Counted from the stretch's first letter, positions 15,585 to 23,409 are shown. The stretch: 23,540 nucleotides of DNA from Lachnospiraceae bacterium UBA3821 (GCA_002368865.1 DFDT01000054.1:31675-55214), one strand, 5' to 3'. Notes: a model not told the origin generated them from the letters alone. Numbers and translations: made by a program.

Positions 15585-16025
15585 CTATTTTAGATGCGCA
15601 AAAATCTCCTCTGCCGGACAGTCAACATCCTTCGCCTGTACAGCCTCCACAATCGGCCTCACAGCTTCCTCTGTCTCCTCCATCTCGTCAGCAATTTTAG
15701 GCAGGGTTTTCCCTCGTTTCAGTTTGTGCTGGACTAATCGAATCAAGTTAATCGTCTCCCCTTCACTCCGTCCTTCCGCGCGTCCTTCTATACGCCCTTC
15801 CGCACGCTCTTCCTCTCTGATCAGCCCTTCTCTGCGCTCCCATGTCATATCAAAATGCATGACCTTCCTCACCTCGTCTCCTCTGGTCTTGAAAAACTCC
15901 TCCAATATATGCTCTGAAACACAGTCTTCCATGGCATGGGTCAGAGCATCATCTAATTCCACACCATTTGCCTGATATTCCCGCACCTTTTCCACAAAAT
16001 AAGCATATCCCCGGTTAAAAGGCAA
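15585..16025 (-). pseudogene. C-terminal fragment of an Rpn-family (PD-(D/E)XK) nuclease/transposase-like protein
   Basis: The 146 codons match the C-terminal half of Rpn-family proteins, which are about 300 aa and often repeated in Lachnospiraceae genomes. The telling parts are GYAYFVEKVREYQANG, the following acidic helical stretch with DALTHAMEDC, and HILEEFFKTRGDEVRKVM. A run of EGR repeats follows (RAEGRIEGRAEGRSEGE, encoded near 15762-15810), typical of this family. The nuclease domain that should precede it is absent: upstream in this frame there is a stop within about eight codons, then DUF2130 sequence. The only start codon is TTG without a ribosome binding site. Probably not a functional gene, although the fragment itself is open. 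Confidence 0.75.
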
Positions 16026-16029
16026 TAGT

Positions 16030-16464
16030 CTATTCCCTTCTTAATCTTTCAAACTTCGCCTGCATGGTAGGATTATCCTTCGTCAGCTTCTTTACACTGA
16101 CCTCATCCACCTTATTATTTGCGATTCTAAGCTGATTGTCCGATCCCTGTAGTTCCTTCTTCACCTTTTCCAGATGCTGGATCGTCTTATCAATCTCTTC
16201 AATCGCCTTGTCAAAATGTGAATGTGCAATATCATAATTGCGGCTGAAATCATTCTTAAACTTCATCAGATTATCTTCAAAATTGGAAATATCAATATCT
16301 TGATTTCTCACCACCGCCAACTCCTGCTTATACTGCAACGCATTCAATGCCGCATTTCTGAGGAGCGTTATGATCGGGATAAAACACTGCGGCCGCACAA
16401 CATACATTTTGTCATATCGATAAGATACATCGACAATTCCTGCATTGTACAGTTCACTCTCACT
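16030..16464 (-). pseudogene. C-terminal fragment of a DUF2130 protein
   Basis: About 145 codons match the C-terminal part of DUF2130-containing proteins: VDVSYRYDKMYVVRPQCF, IPIITLLRNAAL, YKQELAVVRNQDIDISNFE, then a long helical/coiled segment ending in NPTMQAKFERLRRE. Full DUF2130 proteins are about 400 aa or more with a long coiled coil first; that part is missing. The reading frame continues upstream without interruption into an endonuclease/exonuclease/phosphatase domain, making a chimeric open frame of 224 codons (16030-16704). The junction falls near 16464, between KVSKTPY and SESELYNAG. This looks like a deletion joining two former genes. A recent useful fusion is less likely because the upstream part carries a stop. 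Confidence 0.72.
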
Positions 16465-16920
16465 ATATGGTGTTTTACTTACTTTCCGGGTATCCTTATC
16501 CATTGTGTCTAATACTGGCAAACCATGCATTGCATTCGCATTTAAACACCCCTTGGCATAAGGCATCTCATTCATATCTCCAATAATGATTGTTTTTTTA
16601 GTTCGTACGCTTTCTTCTGTTTTCTGAATTTCTTGCATCATTTGTTGGATTATTCCAAATCTTTCTTCGCTATAATCACCATGCAAATCTGATGGTAGAT
16701 GCACACAGCAAAGAACATATTCATTTTTTATAATCTGAATTGAATAGTAGGGATCTTAAGGACCTTGTTCAACATCTACATATGAACTCCATAAATCTAT
16801 TCTATCGCATCCTATAGTATTACGATTTATGAGTCCATTCGTTCGTAATTTGTTCTTCAACTCTTCTTTATTGCCTTTATACTCAGCCAATACTAATATG
16901 TCAACTAAACTTCTTTCGCC
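16465..16920 (-). pseudogene. Remnant of an endonuclease/exonuclease/phosphatase-family protein, with an internal stop
   Basis: Reading the minus strand in the frame of the chimeric open frame, the sequence gives LVDILVLAEYKGNKEEL (near 16855-16908), LWSSYVDVEQGP, a TAA stop at 16756-16758, then DPYYSIQIIKNEYVLCCVHLPSDLHGDY and IIIGDMNEMPYAKGC. AEYK, CVHLPS and GDMN correspond to metal-binding and catalytic elements of the EEP fold. The N-terminal about 20 residues are replaced by the tail of the Mrr-like gene, and the C-terminal third, including the SDH motif, is lost at the DUF2130 junction. Three lesions (5' truncation, nonsense codon, 3' deletion) make this a clear pseudogene. It was probably once a nuclease. 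Confidence 0.78.
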
Positions 16921-17879
16921 ACCGGAATATATACCATCTTCAAAGGAATCATCTTGCGGTACTTTTCACTCAATTTATCATAATACTTTAAAATCAATTC
17001 CACCAGCTCGGTACCATTTATCCCACGAATAATCGGTGTGCTTTCGAGATACTTCTGAGCATTCTTTGTGTAATTAGAAAGAGTTACAAACAAGCCATAA
17101 TCACCCTCGCGCATTGCACCTTTTAAGGACTGAATAGTAGATTCCTTAATATCACTATCCTGACTCTTTACCTGTACCATAATACGTGGCGGAAGCTCGT
17201 CCTTATATGCGACGATGTCTATTCCACTATCTCCACCATGCGCAGAAACAATTGTACGATAACCCATTGCCTGTAGCAGATCCGCTATAAAATCCTCCAA
17301 GTCATATCCCTTCAGATTTTTGCTTAATTCTTTTAAAATAAAATCCTTGGTACTTTCGATGATTTCATCCGCAGTCGCTGCTACAGTTTCATCTTCCTCT
17401 ACAGATTCTTTCGCAAAATTCTTATCAATTGCAGCCAAAAATTCATCTGCATAATTTTTCACTATAAAAAATGCTAATGCCGCTCCTACCTCATACAATG
17501 CTCCTTGCGAAAAGACTGTTCGCGGCAAATGCTTGAGCCATTTTACTTTTCGTTGTTGCACATACTCATCCGACGAAGGAATGTACTCATATTCTCCTTC
17601 TATGACTCCAATATTAATCTTGCGGTCAATTTTGGAAGGAAACACAACATAATCTCCAATTTTCACTTCATGCATAAAACGAAATAGCATACCAGCACAG
17701 GTTGCAATGCTACCTTTCTTGGCATTCGGATAACTTTTCTCATAATGTGACTTAAAAGCCTCACGTGTTGCATCCAATACAGAAAGATTGCCGAATACTT
17801 TCCAGCCAATGGCTATAACATCGTTATTCAAAAACAAATTATCATTCATTGTATGTATGCCCCATACTGTATTTGCCAT
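16905..17879 (-). CDS. Mrr-like restriction endonuclease with N-terminal reader-like domain
   Basis: A 324-aa protein. Residues about 185-300 form an Mrr-type PD-(D/E)XK catalytic domain: YDLEDFIADLLQAMGY, then GGDSGIDIVAYKD with Asp221, and MVQVKSQ with Gln236-x-Lys238, the QxK variant typical of Mrr. Residues 1-100 (VWGIHTMNDNLFLNNDVIAIGW; IGDYVVFPSKIDRKINIGVIEG) resemble the PUA-like or EVE-like domains that read modified bases in type IV enzymes. A linker with predicted helices joins them. Such proteins cut foreign DNA carrying modified bases. The gene appears intact, with AAGGAAGGG before the ATG. No methyltransferase is adjacent, in keeping with a modification-dependent enzyme. Its 3' end overlaps the EEP remnant. 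An XRE-type regulator lies 58 bp upstream on the same strand. Confidence 0.85.
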   Translation of the reverse strand: MANTVWGIHTMNDNLFLNNDVIAIGWKVFGNLSVLDATREAFKSHYEKSYPNAKKGSIATCAGMLFRFMHEVKIGDYVVFPSKIDRKINIGVIEGEYEYIPSSDEYVQQRKVKWLKHLPRTVFSQGALYEVGAALAFFIVKNYADEFLAAIDKNFAKESVEEDETVAATADEIIESTKDFILKELSKNLKGYDLEDFIADLLQAMGYRTIVSAHGGDSGIDIVAYKDELPPRIMVQVKSQDSDIKESTIQSLKGAMREGDYGLFVTLSNYTKNAQKYLESTPIIRGINGTELVELILKYYDKLSEKYRKMIPLKMVYIPVAKEV

Positions 17880-17937
17880 AACGAACCCTTCCTTCTCTAA
17901 TGTTTTCTTTAACTTATTTCCTATACATTTTTGTTAA

Positions 17938-18177
17938 TTATAGTGATAATTGTGTTACATTATTTGCTTCAAGTAATTCTTTTGTTTCATCATCCTTAAA
18001 CACTTTAAAGCATAAATATCTAAGTAGCAATGAAACTTCCGCTTCCCACTTGGATATGGATTGCCTGCTTACATTGCATTTTTCCGCAAGCTCTTCTTGG
18101 GTCATTCCATTCGCCTTCCGTAACTCCAAAATTTTTTCAGACAGCTTCAGTTCTTTTTTGCAACCATAGGTTGCCAT
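17938..18177 (-). CDS. Small XRE-family DNA-binding protein, possibly truncated
   Basis: The 79-aa product has a clear helix-turn-helix: [35 protein letters not shown] (about residues 14-48). After KWE the usual acidic 'SG.s.P' continuation is missing; instead a tail reads [22 protein letters not shown] and ends LSL. The tail does not look like a normal XRE C-terminus, so a small frameshift or recombination joint there is possible. No good ribosome binding site precedes the ATG at 18177. In favour of function: size and position resemble controller proteins of restriction loci, 58 bp upstream of the Mrr-like gene. I regard both readings as open. Confidence 0.65.
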   Translation of the reverse strand: MATYGCKKELKLSEKILELRKANGMTQEELAEKCNVSRQSISKWEAEVSLLLRYLCFKVFKDDETKELLEANNVTQLSL

Positions 18178-18214
18178 AGTCAAAGATATGTACGCACTAC
18201 TAACAATGAAACCA

Positions 18215-18835
18215 TCAACATAAAAAGAGTCTCTTTAACTCTGATAAATGATTTACTTCCTTCTCCGGCATTTCTTCTTCATTGATTCTCCACAATCCGC
18301 CAAATCCTTGTTTAATCCACACGGTATGCATCCCAATTCTCTTGGCAGGCACAATGTCATTATCTATTCTATCTCCAATCATAACTGCATTTTCCGGCTT
18401 GCAGCCGCTTCGCTCTAATGCAATCTGAAAAATCTTTGGATTTGGCTTAGACACACCTTCTTCTGCAGATGCGACTACCAAATCCACATATTTCAATATT
18501 CCATGTTGCTCCAAACGGCTTGCCGTTCCAAAAGATTGATTCGCAATCACACCAATTTTATATTTCTCTCTTAAAATTTCTAAGCATTCCATCGCATCTG
18601 AATAAAGTTCTTCCTCTTCCAAATACCTGTTTAGCGCCGGAATACCATACATTTTGGCAAGCTCTAAGTCACCTTTTTTATTTTCTTTGTAGAAACGAAT
18701 TGCCATATCATATATTTTCTCGTAGGATTCTCCCGTTGCATCAGCAATATCATAAAATATATGCTTATAAACTTTTTCTTCATTTATCAACGTAGAACCA
18801 ACATCAAAAAACAGCCATTCTATATTTCTAAACAT
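18215..18835 (-). CDS. HAD-superfamily hydrolase
   Basis: A 206-aa HAD-like phosphatase with a helical cap. Motif I is FFDVGSTL near residues 10-17 (nucleophile Asp; the +2 position is Gly rather than the usual Asp). Motif II is GVIANQS, motif III the lysine in SKPNPKIF, and motif [11 protein letters not shown]. The Gly at +2 occurs in several HAD subfamilies but removes the standard general acid, so the reaction is uncertain. ATG at 18835 is chosen because AGAGGTG lies nine bases before it; a GTG four codons upstream is part of that site. It stands alone in the variable zone; no link to its neighbours is evident. Confidence 0.88.
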   Translation of the reverse strand: MFRNIEWLFFDVGSTLINEEKVYKHIFYDIADATGESYEKIYDMAIRFYKENKKGDLELAKMYGIPALNRYLEEEELYSDAMECLEILREKYKIGVIANQSFGTASRLEQHGILKYVDLVVASAEEGVSKPNPKIFQIALERSGCKPENAVMIGDRIDNDIVPAKRIGMHTVWIKQGFGGLWRINEEEMPEKEVNHLSELKRLFLC

Positions 18836-18958
18836 AATCTGTGGCACCTCTGCTTGCTCTATTTTTGAATCATGGCACCGGGTCTCTTCTTAAACCGCAC
18901 ATTCAACCTTCGATTTGCTTTATCCCATCATGAACACAAATGTAAAAAGGACAATATA

Positions 18959-18975
18959 TTTTGTATCAGACAAAA
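18959..18975. repeat. Short inverted repeat upstream of the HAD gene
   Basis: TTTTGTATCAGACAAAA has 6-bp arms around 5 bases, in the 204-bp gap between the GIY-YIG and HAD genes. It may be an operator; the rest of this gap shows no gene or clear promoter. Confidence 0.25.
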
Positions 18976-19039
18976 TAACACATGCCTTTCCTCACATTTG
19001 TTGTACCCATTGAAAACATCCCCTAAATACTACTTCCTT

Positions 19040-19888
19040 CTAATTTCTATTTAATCCATATTCTTCATTCCTAGTACATAACTTATTTTTATATAAACTT
19101 TCAACACTCGTGGCTTCTTTATCAGAAATATTCTTTGGTAAAATTCGAAGTAATGTGAACTGAAAATCATAAAATGCATCAGGATATTTCTTTAAATGTT
19201 CCTTTATTCCTTCATCGCCTCCATGATGTGTTTTATAATACTCAGTCCATCTCCCCAATATTCCCATGTTATTATATGTCGAACCGATATATTGCTTATT
19301 CCGTTTGGTATCACATATCAAATATATCCCATTGACATTAGAAAGTGCTTCTATCCATTTTTTATATCTGTCTTTCCTATCCACAAGATCTCCTAACACA
19401 GAATATGAAACAATTAATTCTTCATATCCCGGAAATTCTTCTTCATTCCGATTAGAAATTGATAATACTTCCTTATCAGTGGATGCCCACTGATACCATG
19501 ACAATGTGGATTTTCCCCATTCAATAACCAGTTTGTCTATTAAGTCACTCATAGCATCCAGCTTTTTCATGACATAATACATATGGTTTTCATCAAAGTG
19601 TTCAGGATATGGATATCCTTCCGGCATCTTTTCTTTAACAGCCGGTCCTGTAATTGAATCAACTATTTCATATAGCCCTATAAACAATGCTTCTGTTTTA
19701 TTTGTTCCTATAAATGACGCAATATACTTACAATTATCAAAGCAATTCTTTGATTGTGCTGCTTGATATGCTTCGATCATATTTTCTGTATATGCCTTCC
19801 TAACATCCTCTTTATTTAGCGGATGACGCACAATTTTTGTCTGTTCTATTTCAATACCATATTCTTTAAAGATTGAAGATAAATGCAT
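19040..19888 (-). CDS. GIY-YIG nuclease with an unrecognised N-terminal domain
   Basis: A 282-aa protein. The C-terminal 95 residues are a GIY-YIG nuclease domain: GIY at 187-189, YIG at 200-202, Arg213 in LGRWTEY, Glu263 in SVESLYKNKL (metal ligand) and Asn280 near the end. All key positions are present. The N-terminal 180 residues contain VRHPLNKEDVRKAY, a pattern I associate with nuclease/defence proteins but cannot name, followed by FIGTNKTEALFIGLYEI and a Trp/Tyr-rich segment (LSWYQWAS). The whole resembles stand-alone restriction endonucleases of the GIY-YIG group. AGGAGG five bases before the ATG supports the start. No methyltransferase is next to it. Low GC compared with the housekeeping genes suggests acquisition. 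Confidence 0.82.
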   Translation of the reverse strand: MHLSSIFKEYGIEIEQTKIVRHPLNKEDVRKAYTENMIEAYQAAQSKNCFDNCKYIASFIGTNKTEALFIGLYEIVDSITGPAVKEKMPEGYPYPEHFDENHMYYVMKKLDAMSDLIDKLVIEWGKSTLSWYQWASTDKEVLSISNRNEEEFPGYEELIVSYSVLGDLVDRKDRYKKWIEALSNVNGIYLICDTKRNKQYIGSTYNNMGILGRWTEYYKTHHGGDEGIKEHLKKYPDAFYDFQFTLLRILPKNISDKEATSVESLYKNKLCTRNEEYGLNRN

Positions 19889-19930
19889 TTGCTCCTCCTA
19901 ATTTCGTCTTTTGAAAGTTTCTCTTCTATT

Positions 19931-19936
19931 ATTATA
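19931..19936 (-). promoter_or_regulatory. Extended -10 element for the GIY-YIG gene
   Basis: Minus strand TGATATAAT is a consensus TATAAT with a nearby TG; no good -35 is seen 17 bp upstream. It lies about 42 bp before the ATG. Confidence 0.45.
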
Positions 19937-20280
19937 TCACAGGCATCCATAAACGGAAAGGACTGAATCAGAAGAAGAAAATCTCAGCTAACCGCTCACA
20001 AACTCCGCATTACTTTTTAATTTTCTTTATAAAATTTGATATTATCATACAATTGACTTTTTTTGAATACAGTTTTATAATCTATATATCTCAGTATTAC
20101 ATAATTATTTCTGTCTGATCGAAAGACTCTGGTCCATCGAGTGACGGAGAATTTTCCCGCTGTTTTCATTTCTTATATATTATAATTCTACCAACCAATA
20201 TACTAATAGAATTAAAGGCAGGGATCATCTTTCACCTGTAAGTACATTGTTACTTCTTACCTATATTTTTGCTCCATCTA
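19937..20280. other. Intergenic region between the ABC permease and GIY-YIG genes
   Basis: This AT-rich stretch holds no recognised gene. I see no convincing terminator for the ABC operon: the GTAAG/CTTAC pair near 20237-20261 is short and lacks a T-run. A 50-codon open frame on the minus strand (20017-20169) has an atypically GC-richer, basic first half; it is listed separately. Confidence 0.6.
20017..20169 (-). other. 50-codon open frame, probably not a gene; possible dispersed repeat
   Basis: The frame begins MKTAGKFSVTRWTRVFRSDR and ends in a Lys/Asn-rich tail. No ribosome binding site precedes it. The DNA at about 20110-20165 is more GC-rich than its surroundings, and its translation resembles short doubtful proteins I recall from Lachnospiraceae genomes, which would fit an intergenic repeat. 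That recollection was not checked. Confidence 0.2.
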
Positions 20281-21456
20281 TTATCGCTTCACTCTCATAT
20301 AAGCCTGGTATGTCAACATGCAGAACACGCAGATCAGAACAACATAGAGAATTGCAGCGGTCTGATATGTCCCCCAAAAATGCTCACCTATATGAACAAG
20401 CCTCGGATCCGTCATGGAGCCATTGATAAGAACCTGTATCGGAGTAAGAAATCGCATCTGCGAAAGAACACGGAACCTGTGTGGGATTGTAAAGAACAGA
20501 TCAACAAACACAGTTCCACAGATAACTCCTGCAGATGCCACCATATTCTTTAGAACACAGGACAGAAACATAGCAATTGCACCCGCCAATACCGAAGCCA
20601 ACATATAGACCCCAAAACAAACAAGCACCATCTTCCCTGATGTATATGGGTAGGACGTAAATGGAATGATAAGCTGACATGCAGTATCCCAGCCGTTGAA
20701 CCCATTAAAAATGACATGAGGAGAGTTTACGGCAATAAACAATATCCCTCCCACTACGGCAGAAAAAAGGCCTCCTGAGATCAACTTTGCTGCTGCTATC
20801 GTTTCTTTGCCTGTTTTTGTACAAAGGATCAAGTCCTCCGTTCGATGGCTCAGTTCTCCGGCATATACCCCAGACAGACAGATCCCGATCAAGAATATCG
20901 CAAGCGTTATAGAAGCAGAGATATTCGCACGCATTGAATACAAGCCATAATTTGTTTTCCACACAAAGGGCTTTGGAATCTTCGCCTCCTTTGAAGTCCA
21001 GTATTCCTTTTCTGCATCACTCAAACAAAAGTAATCATACAGATATTCAAGTATGCTTTCCCTCGTCCTGTAGAACTGTTCCTCAGTCAGTTCGGAAAGT
21101 TCATACTCTCCGCTGATTCCTTCGATATTCATATATGTGCCCAAAGCACGGTTCATATAGCTTCCTATGTGACTGTATGTATTATCTCCCGGAATCTCTG
21201 TGAGACTGCCAAATTGTGTTGCCGTATCGGCGACATCGTCTATCAGTTTATCATCTATAAACCTGCCTTCAATCTCACCCTCTCGTTTTGCAATATATCT
21301 GTCTTCAGGGCTTATGAAAATATACTCGATCAACGAAGTTCCTGCCAATAGACATGTGCTTAAGATGAGCGCAATGATTGTCACTTTGTTTATAAAAATC
21401 TTCTTTAACTCGTACTTTACAAGTTCTCCAAACACGCCACCATTACTATTACACAT
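20281..21456 (-). CDS. ABC-2 type transporter permease
   Basis: A 391-aa membrane protein. The first membrane helix is near residues 25-48 (KVTIIALILSTCLLAGTSL), followed by a charged extracellular domain of about 120 residues. Five further hydrophobic segments follow: ITLAIFLIGICLSGVYAGE, SGGLFSAVVGGILFIAV, CFGVYMLASVLAGAIAMFL, a segment around VICGTVFVDLFF, and the C-terminal ILYVVLICVFCMLTY. This is the layout of ABC-2 permeases with a large first loop. The ATG at 21456 has GGGGGAG six bases upstream and overlaps the ATPase stop (ATGTGTAA). It is the last gene of the sigma-factor operon and pairs with the ATPase. Substrate unknown; peptide antibiotic export or resistance would be in keeping with the family. 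Confidence 0.85.
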   Translation of the reverse strand: MCNSNGGVFGELVKYELKKIFINKVTIIALILSTCLLAGTSLIEYIFISPEDRYIAKREGEIEGRFIDDKLIDDVADTATQFGSLTEIPGDNTYSHIGSYMNRALGTYMNIEGISGEYELSELTEEQFYRTRESILEYLYDYFCLSDAEKEYWTSKEAKIPKPFVWKTNYGLYSMRANISASITLAIFLIGICLSGVYAGELSHRTEDLILCTKTGKETIAAAKLISGGLFSAVVGGILFIAVNSPHVIFNGFNGWDTACQLIIPFTSYPYTSGKMVLVCFGVYMLASVLAGAIAMFLSCVLKNMVASAGVICGTVFVDLFFTIPHRFRVLSQMRFLTPIQVLINGSMTDPRLVHIGEHFWGTYQTAAILYVVLICVFCMLTYQAYMRVKR

Positions 21457-22159
21457 TATCCGCTCCCCCTTCATCAAATTCCTTCATATAGAAATCTTCC
21501 AAACTGCCGTCATCCTCACTCCACTTACCTTGCCAAATGATCTGCCCTGACTTCATCATGATCACCCTGTCCGCAATATGTTCTATATCCGAAACGATAT
21601 GCGTTGACAAAAGAACAATATTATCCTTTCCAATATCCTCTATTAGGTTACGAAAGCGAACACGTTCCCTGGGATCAAGTCCAGCAGTCGGTTCATCCAT
21701 AATCAGCACCTCTGGTCGGTTTATAAGTGCCTGTGCAATCCCCAGCCGCTGCTTCATACCGCCGGAATAGGCTTTGACCTTTTTCTTCGCCACATCAGAT
21801 AAACCAACAATTTCCAACAATTCATCTGTACGTGTCTTCGCATCTTTTTTACTAAGACCCTTCAACGCCGAGAAATACATAAGGAAGTCCTGTCCGGAGA
21901 ACTCCGGATAATATCCAAAATCCTGTGGAAGATAACCAAGTACATCTCGATAGCTTTCCTCTGATACAGGAACTCCATCATAAGTTATATCTCCACTCGT
22001 TGGAGCAAGGATCCCACAGACCATCCGCATGAGTGTTGTCTTTCCCGCGCCATTAGCACCAAGAAGCCCCGTAACACCTTTTCCGAGTGAAAAAGACACC
22101 CTGTCAACTGCTATTATATTCTTGTATTGCTTAGTTAAGCGGTCCACTTTCAGTTCCAT
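21449..22159 (-). CDS. ABC transporter ATP-binding protein
   Basis: A 236-aa ATPase with all motifs: Walker A GANGAGKTT near residues 34-42, Q-loop in LGYLPQDFGYYP, signature YSGGMKQRLGIAQAL, Walker B VLIMDEPTAGLDP, and switch His in LLSTHIVSD. It belongs to the CcmA/BcrA-like group that drives ABC-2 permeases. ATG at 22159 has GGGAGG nine bases before it; a longer in-frame open stretch upstream only shadows the preceding gene. It overlaps the preceding membrane-protein gene by 10 bases and the following permease by 8. Confidence 0.95.
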   Translation of the reverse strand: MELKVDRLTKQYKNIIAVDRVSFSLGKGVTGLLGANGAGKTTLMRMVCGILAPTSGDITYDGVPVSEESYRDVLGYLPQDFGYYPEFSGQDFLMYFSALKGLSKKDAKTRTDELLEIVGLSDVAKKKVKAYSGGMKQRLGIAQALINRPEVLIMDEPTAGLDPRERVRFRNLIEDIGKDNIVLLSTHIVSDIEHIADRVIMMKSGQIIWQGKWSEDDGSLEDFYMKEFDEGGADNV

Positions 22160-22863
22160 GCGTATTCCTCCCACCTGAATGTTTTCTTTATTTCTATACA
22201 TTCCATAATAATCAAAACTATTGCTGCAATATACCAAACTCCTTGATTTATTTCTGCGAAAAACCACCGTTCATTATTCAAAACAATCATTATACCGGAT
22301 ACGATGGCAGATACTATAATGCAGCCCATTGCGTTTTTTCTCCCAATGGTCGTCCTTTCCAGCTCCATACTGGTAATAGATGAGAGCAGATATGGTATTG
22401 TCAGCATCGCACCTGTCATTAGGCATCCATAACTACTCTGCTTTCCCACTATAAATGCAAGTAAAGCCACCAAAGCTATATGAGCTACACCTATGCAAAT
22501 AAACCTGGCAAAAAGAATTCCTCTCTTAGAAACATAAGTGACGCTCTCCAATTCCGTCATCTCATACATACCGGATCTCAGGAAATCAAAGACTGCTATC
22601 CCTGACACAAAGGGCATAATCGCTGAAACCGCAAATACAACTTCACTGTCCTCGTTTATGCCCCATATTGCTACAGCCAGAGCCACAAGAGATATCAGCC
22701 ACACCGACATCCTGATATATCCAAACTGGTTCCTTATGATATCTATTGTACTTATTCGTGTTCTGGCATACGTTCTTCGGTATGCCCTGATGAATTGATC
22801 CTTTCGGTTATAATCAGGTGTAGAAGCAGCTTCTGACAAAGTCCTTCTAATTCTGCTGTTCAT
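22150..22863 (-). CDS. Six-helix membrane protein of the sigma-ABC operon
   Basis: A 237-aa protein without a named domain I can recognise. A basic cytoplasmic N-terminus of about 50 residues (RKDQFIRAYRRTYARTR) precedes six hydrophobic segments: MSVWLISLVALAVAIWGI, VVFAVSAIMPFVSGIAVF, FICIGVAHIALVALLAFIVG, a segment around GAMLTIPYLLSSI, CIIVSAIVSGIMIVL, and VWYIAAIVLIIMECIEI. It lies between the sigma factor and the ATPase, overlapping them by 17 and 10 bases. It could be a second permease half or a membrane-bound regulator of the sigma factor. The N-terminal cytoplasmic stretch would allow the latter, but nothing proves it. The ATG has GGAGGAAAG upstream. Confidence 0.82.
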   Translation of the reverse strand: MNSRIRRTLSEAASTPDYNRKDQFIRAYRRTYARTRISTIDIIRNQFGYIRMSVWLISLVALAVAIWGINEDSEVVFAVSAIMPFVSGIAVFDFLRSGMYEMTELESVTYVSKRGILFARFICIGVAHIALVALLAFIVGKQSSYGCLMTGAMLTIPYLLSSITSMELERTTIGRKNAMGCIIVSAIVSGIMIVLNNERWFFAEINQGVWYIAAIVLIIMECIEIKKTFRWEEYAWN

Positions 22864-23311
22864 GAGTCTTTCCTCCTTCCATCATTTTGATGAATTCTTT
22901 TTTGGCACGATTCAGCCTCCGATATAGAGCGAACCTCGAAATTCCGGTTATTTCGCAGATATCCGTGACAGACTCTTCGTTCAAATATCTCAGAATCAAT
23001 AGTTCACGATCATCCACTGCCATTTTACCCAGCGCACCCTCTACCAGTATTTTATCCATCATCCCTTCGACAATAGTTCCACCATCTGAAATAGATTCCG
23101 GAAGTTCTTCGGTCTTAATATGTCTGCTTTCTTCTATGCACAGATTTCTTGCAATCGTATACAAATAACGAGTCACTTCGCCACGCTCTTCATAACGGCT
23201 GTTCATAAAGCGTAGAAAGGCTTCCTGCGTCAGATCCTCAGCAATCTCTTTGTTGCGTACCCTGTAATAGCAGAAGCGGTATATCTTGTCATACTGTTCT
23301 TCTATATCCAT
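22847..23311 (-). CDS. ECF-like RNA polymerase sigma factor
   Basis: A 154-aa two-domain sigma-70 family protein. Region 2 spans about residues 5-65 (YDKIYRFCYYRVRNKEIAEDLTQEAF, RYLYTIARNLCIEE). Region 4 spans about 95-145 (DDRELLILRYLNEESVTDICEITGISRFALYRRLNRAKKEF). There is no region 1 or 3, as expected of ECF factors. No typical zinc-binding anti-sigma gene follows. Instead a six-helix membrane protein and an ABC transporter are in the same operon, so control through the membrane protein or transporter activity is likely. AGGAGG lies 15 bases before the ATG, rather far, with AAGG closer. Confidence 0.92.
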   Translation of the reverse strand: MDIEEQYDKIYRFCYYRVRNKEIAEDLTQEAFLRFMNSRYEERGEVTRYLYTIARNLCIEESRHIKTEELPESISDGGTIVEGMMDKILVEGALGKMAVDDRELLILRYLNEESVTDICEITGISRFALYRRLNRAKKEFIKMMEGGKTHEQQN

Positions 23312-23409
23312 AGATTGGCCTTGACACCTCCTATAATGTATAACGGATTTGCACCATAAAATGTGCGGCTTCCCTCATAAAAATATGAAAATATTTCATT
23401 ATACTGTAT

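Noticed and set aside
15762..15810. Short tandem DNA repeat suggesting a satellite or CRISPR
   Set aside because: It is simply the codons of EGR repeats in the Rpn fragment; the units are too short and have no spacers.
18215..18235. Small hairpin with T-run at the end of the HAD gene
   Set aside because: Only a 5-bp stem overlapping the stop codon; too weak to call a terminator.
22160..22267. N-terminal extension of the ABC ATPase
   Set aside because: The 36 extra codons overlap the membrane-protein gene in another frame; the ATG at 22159 has a strong ribosome binding site and begins the normal domain.
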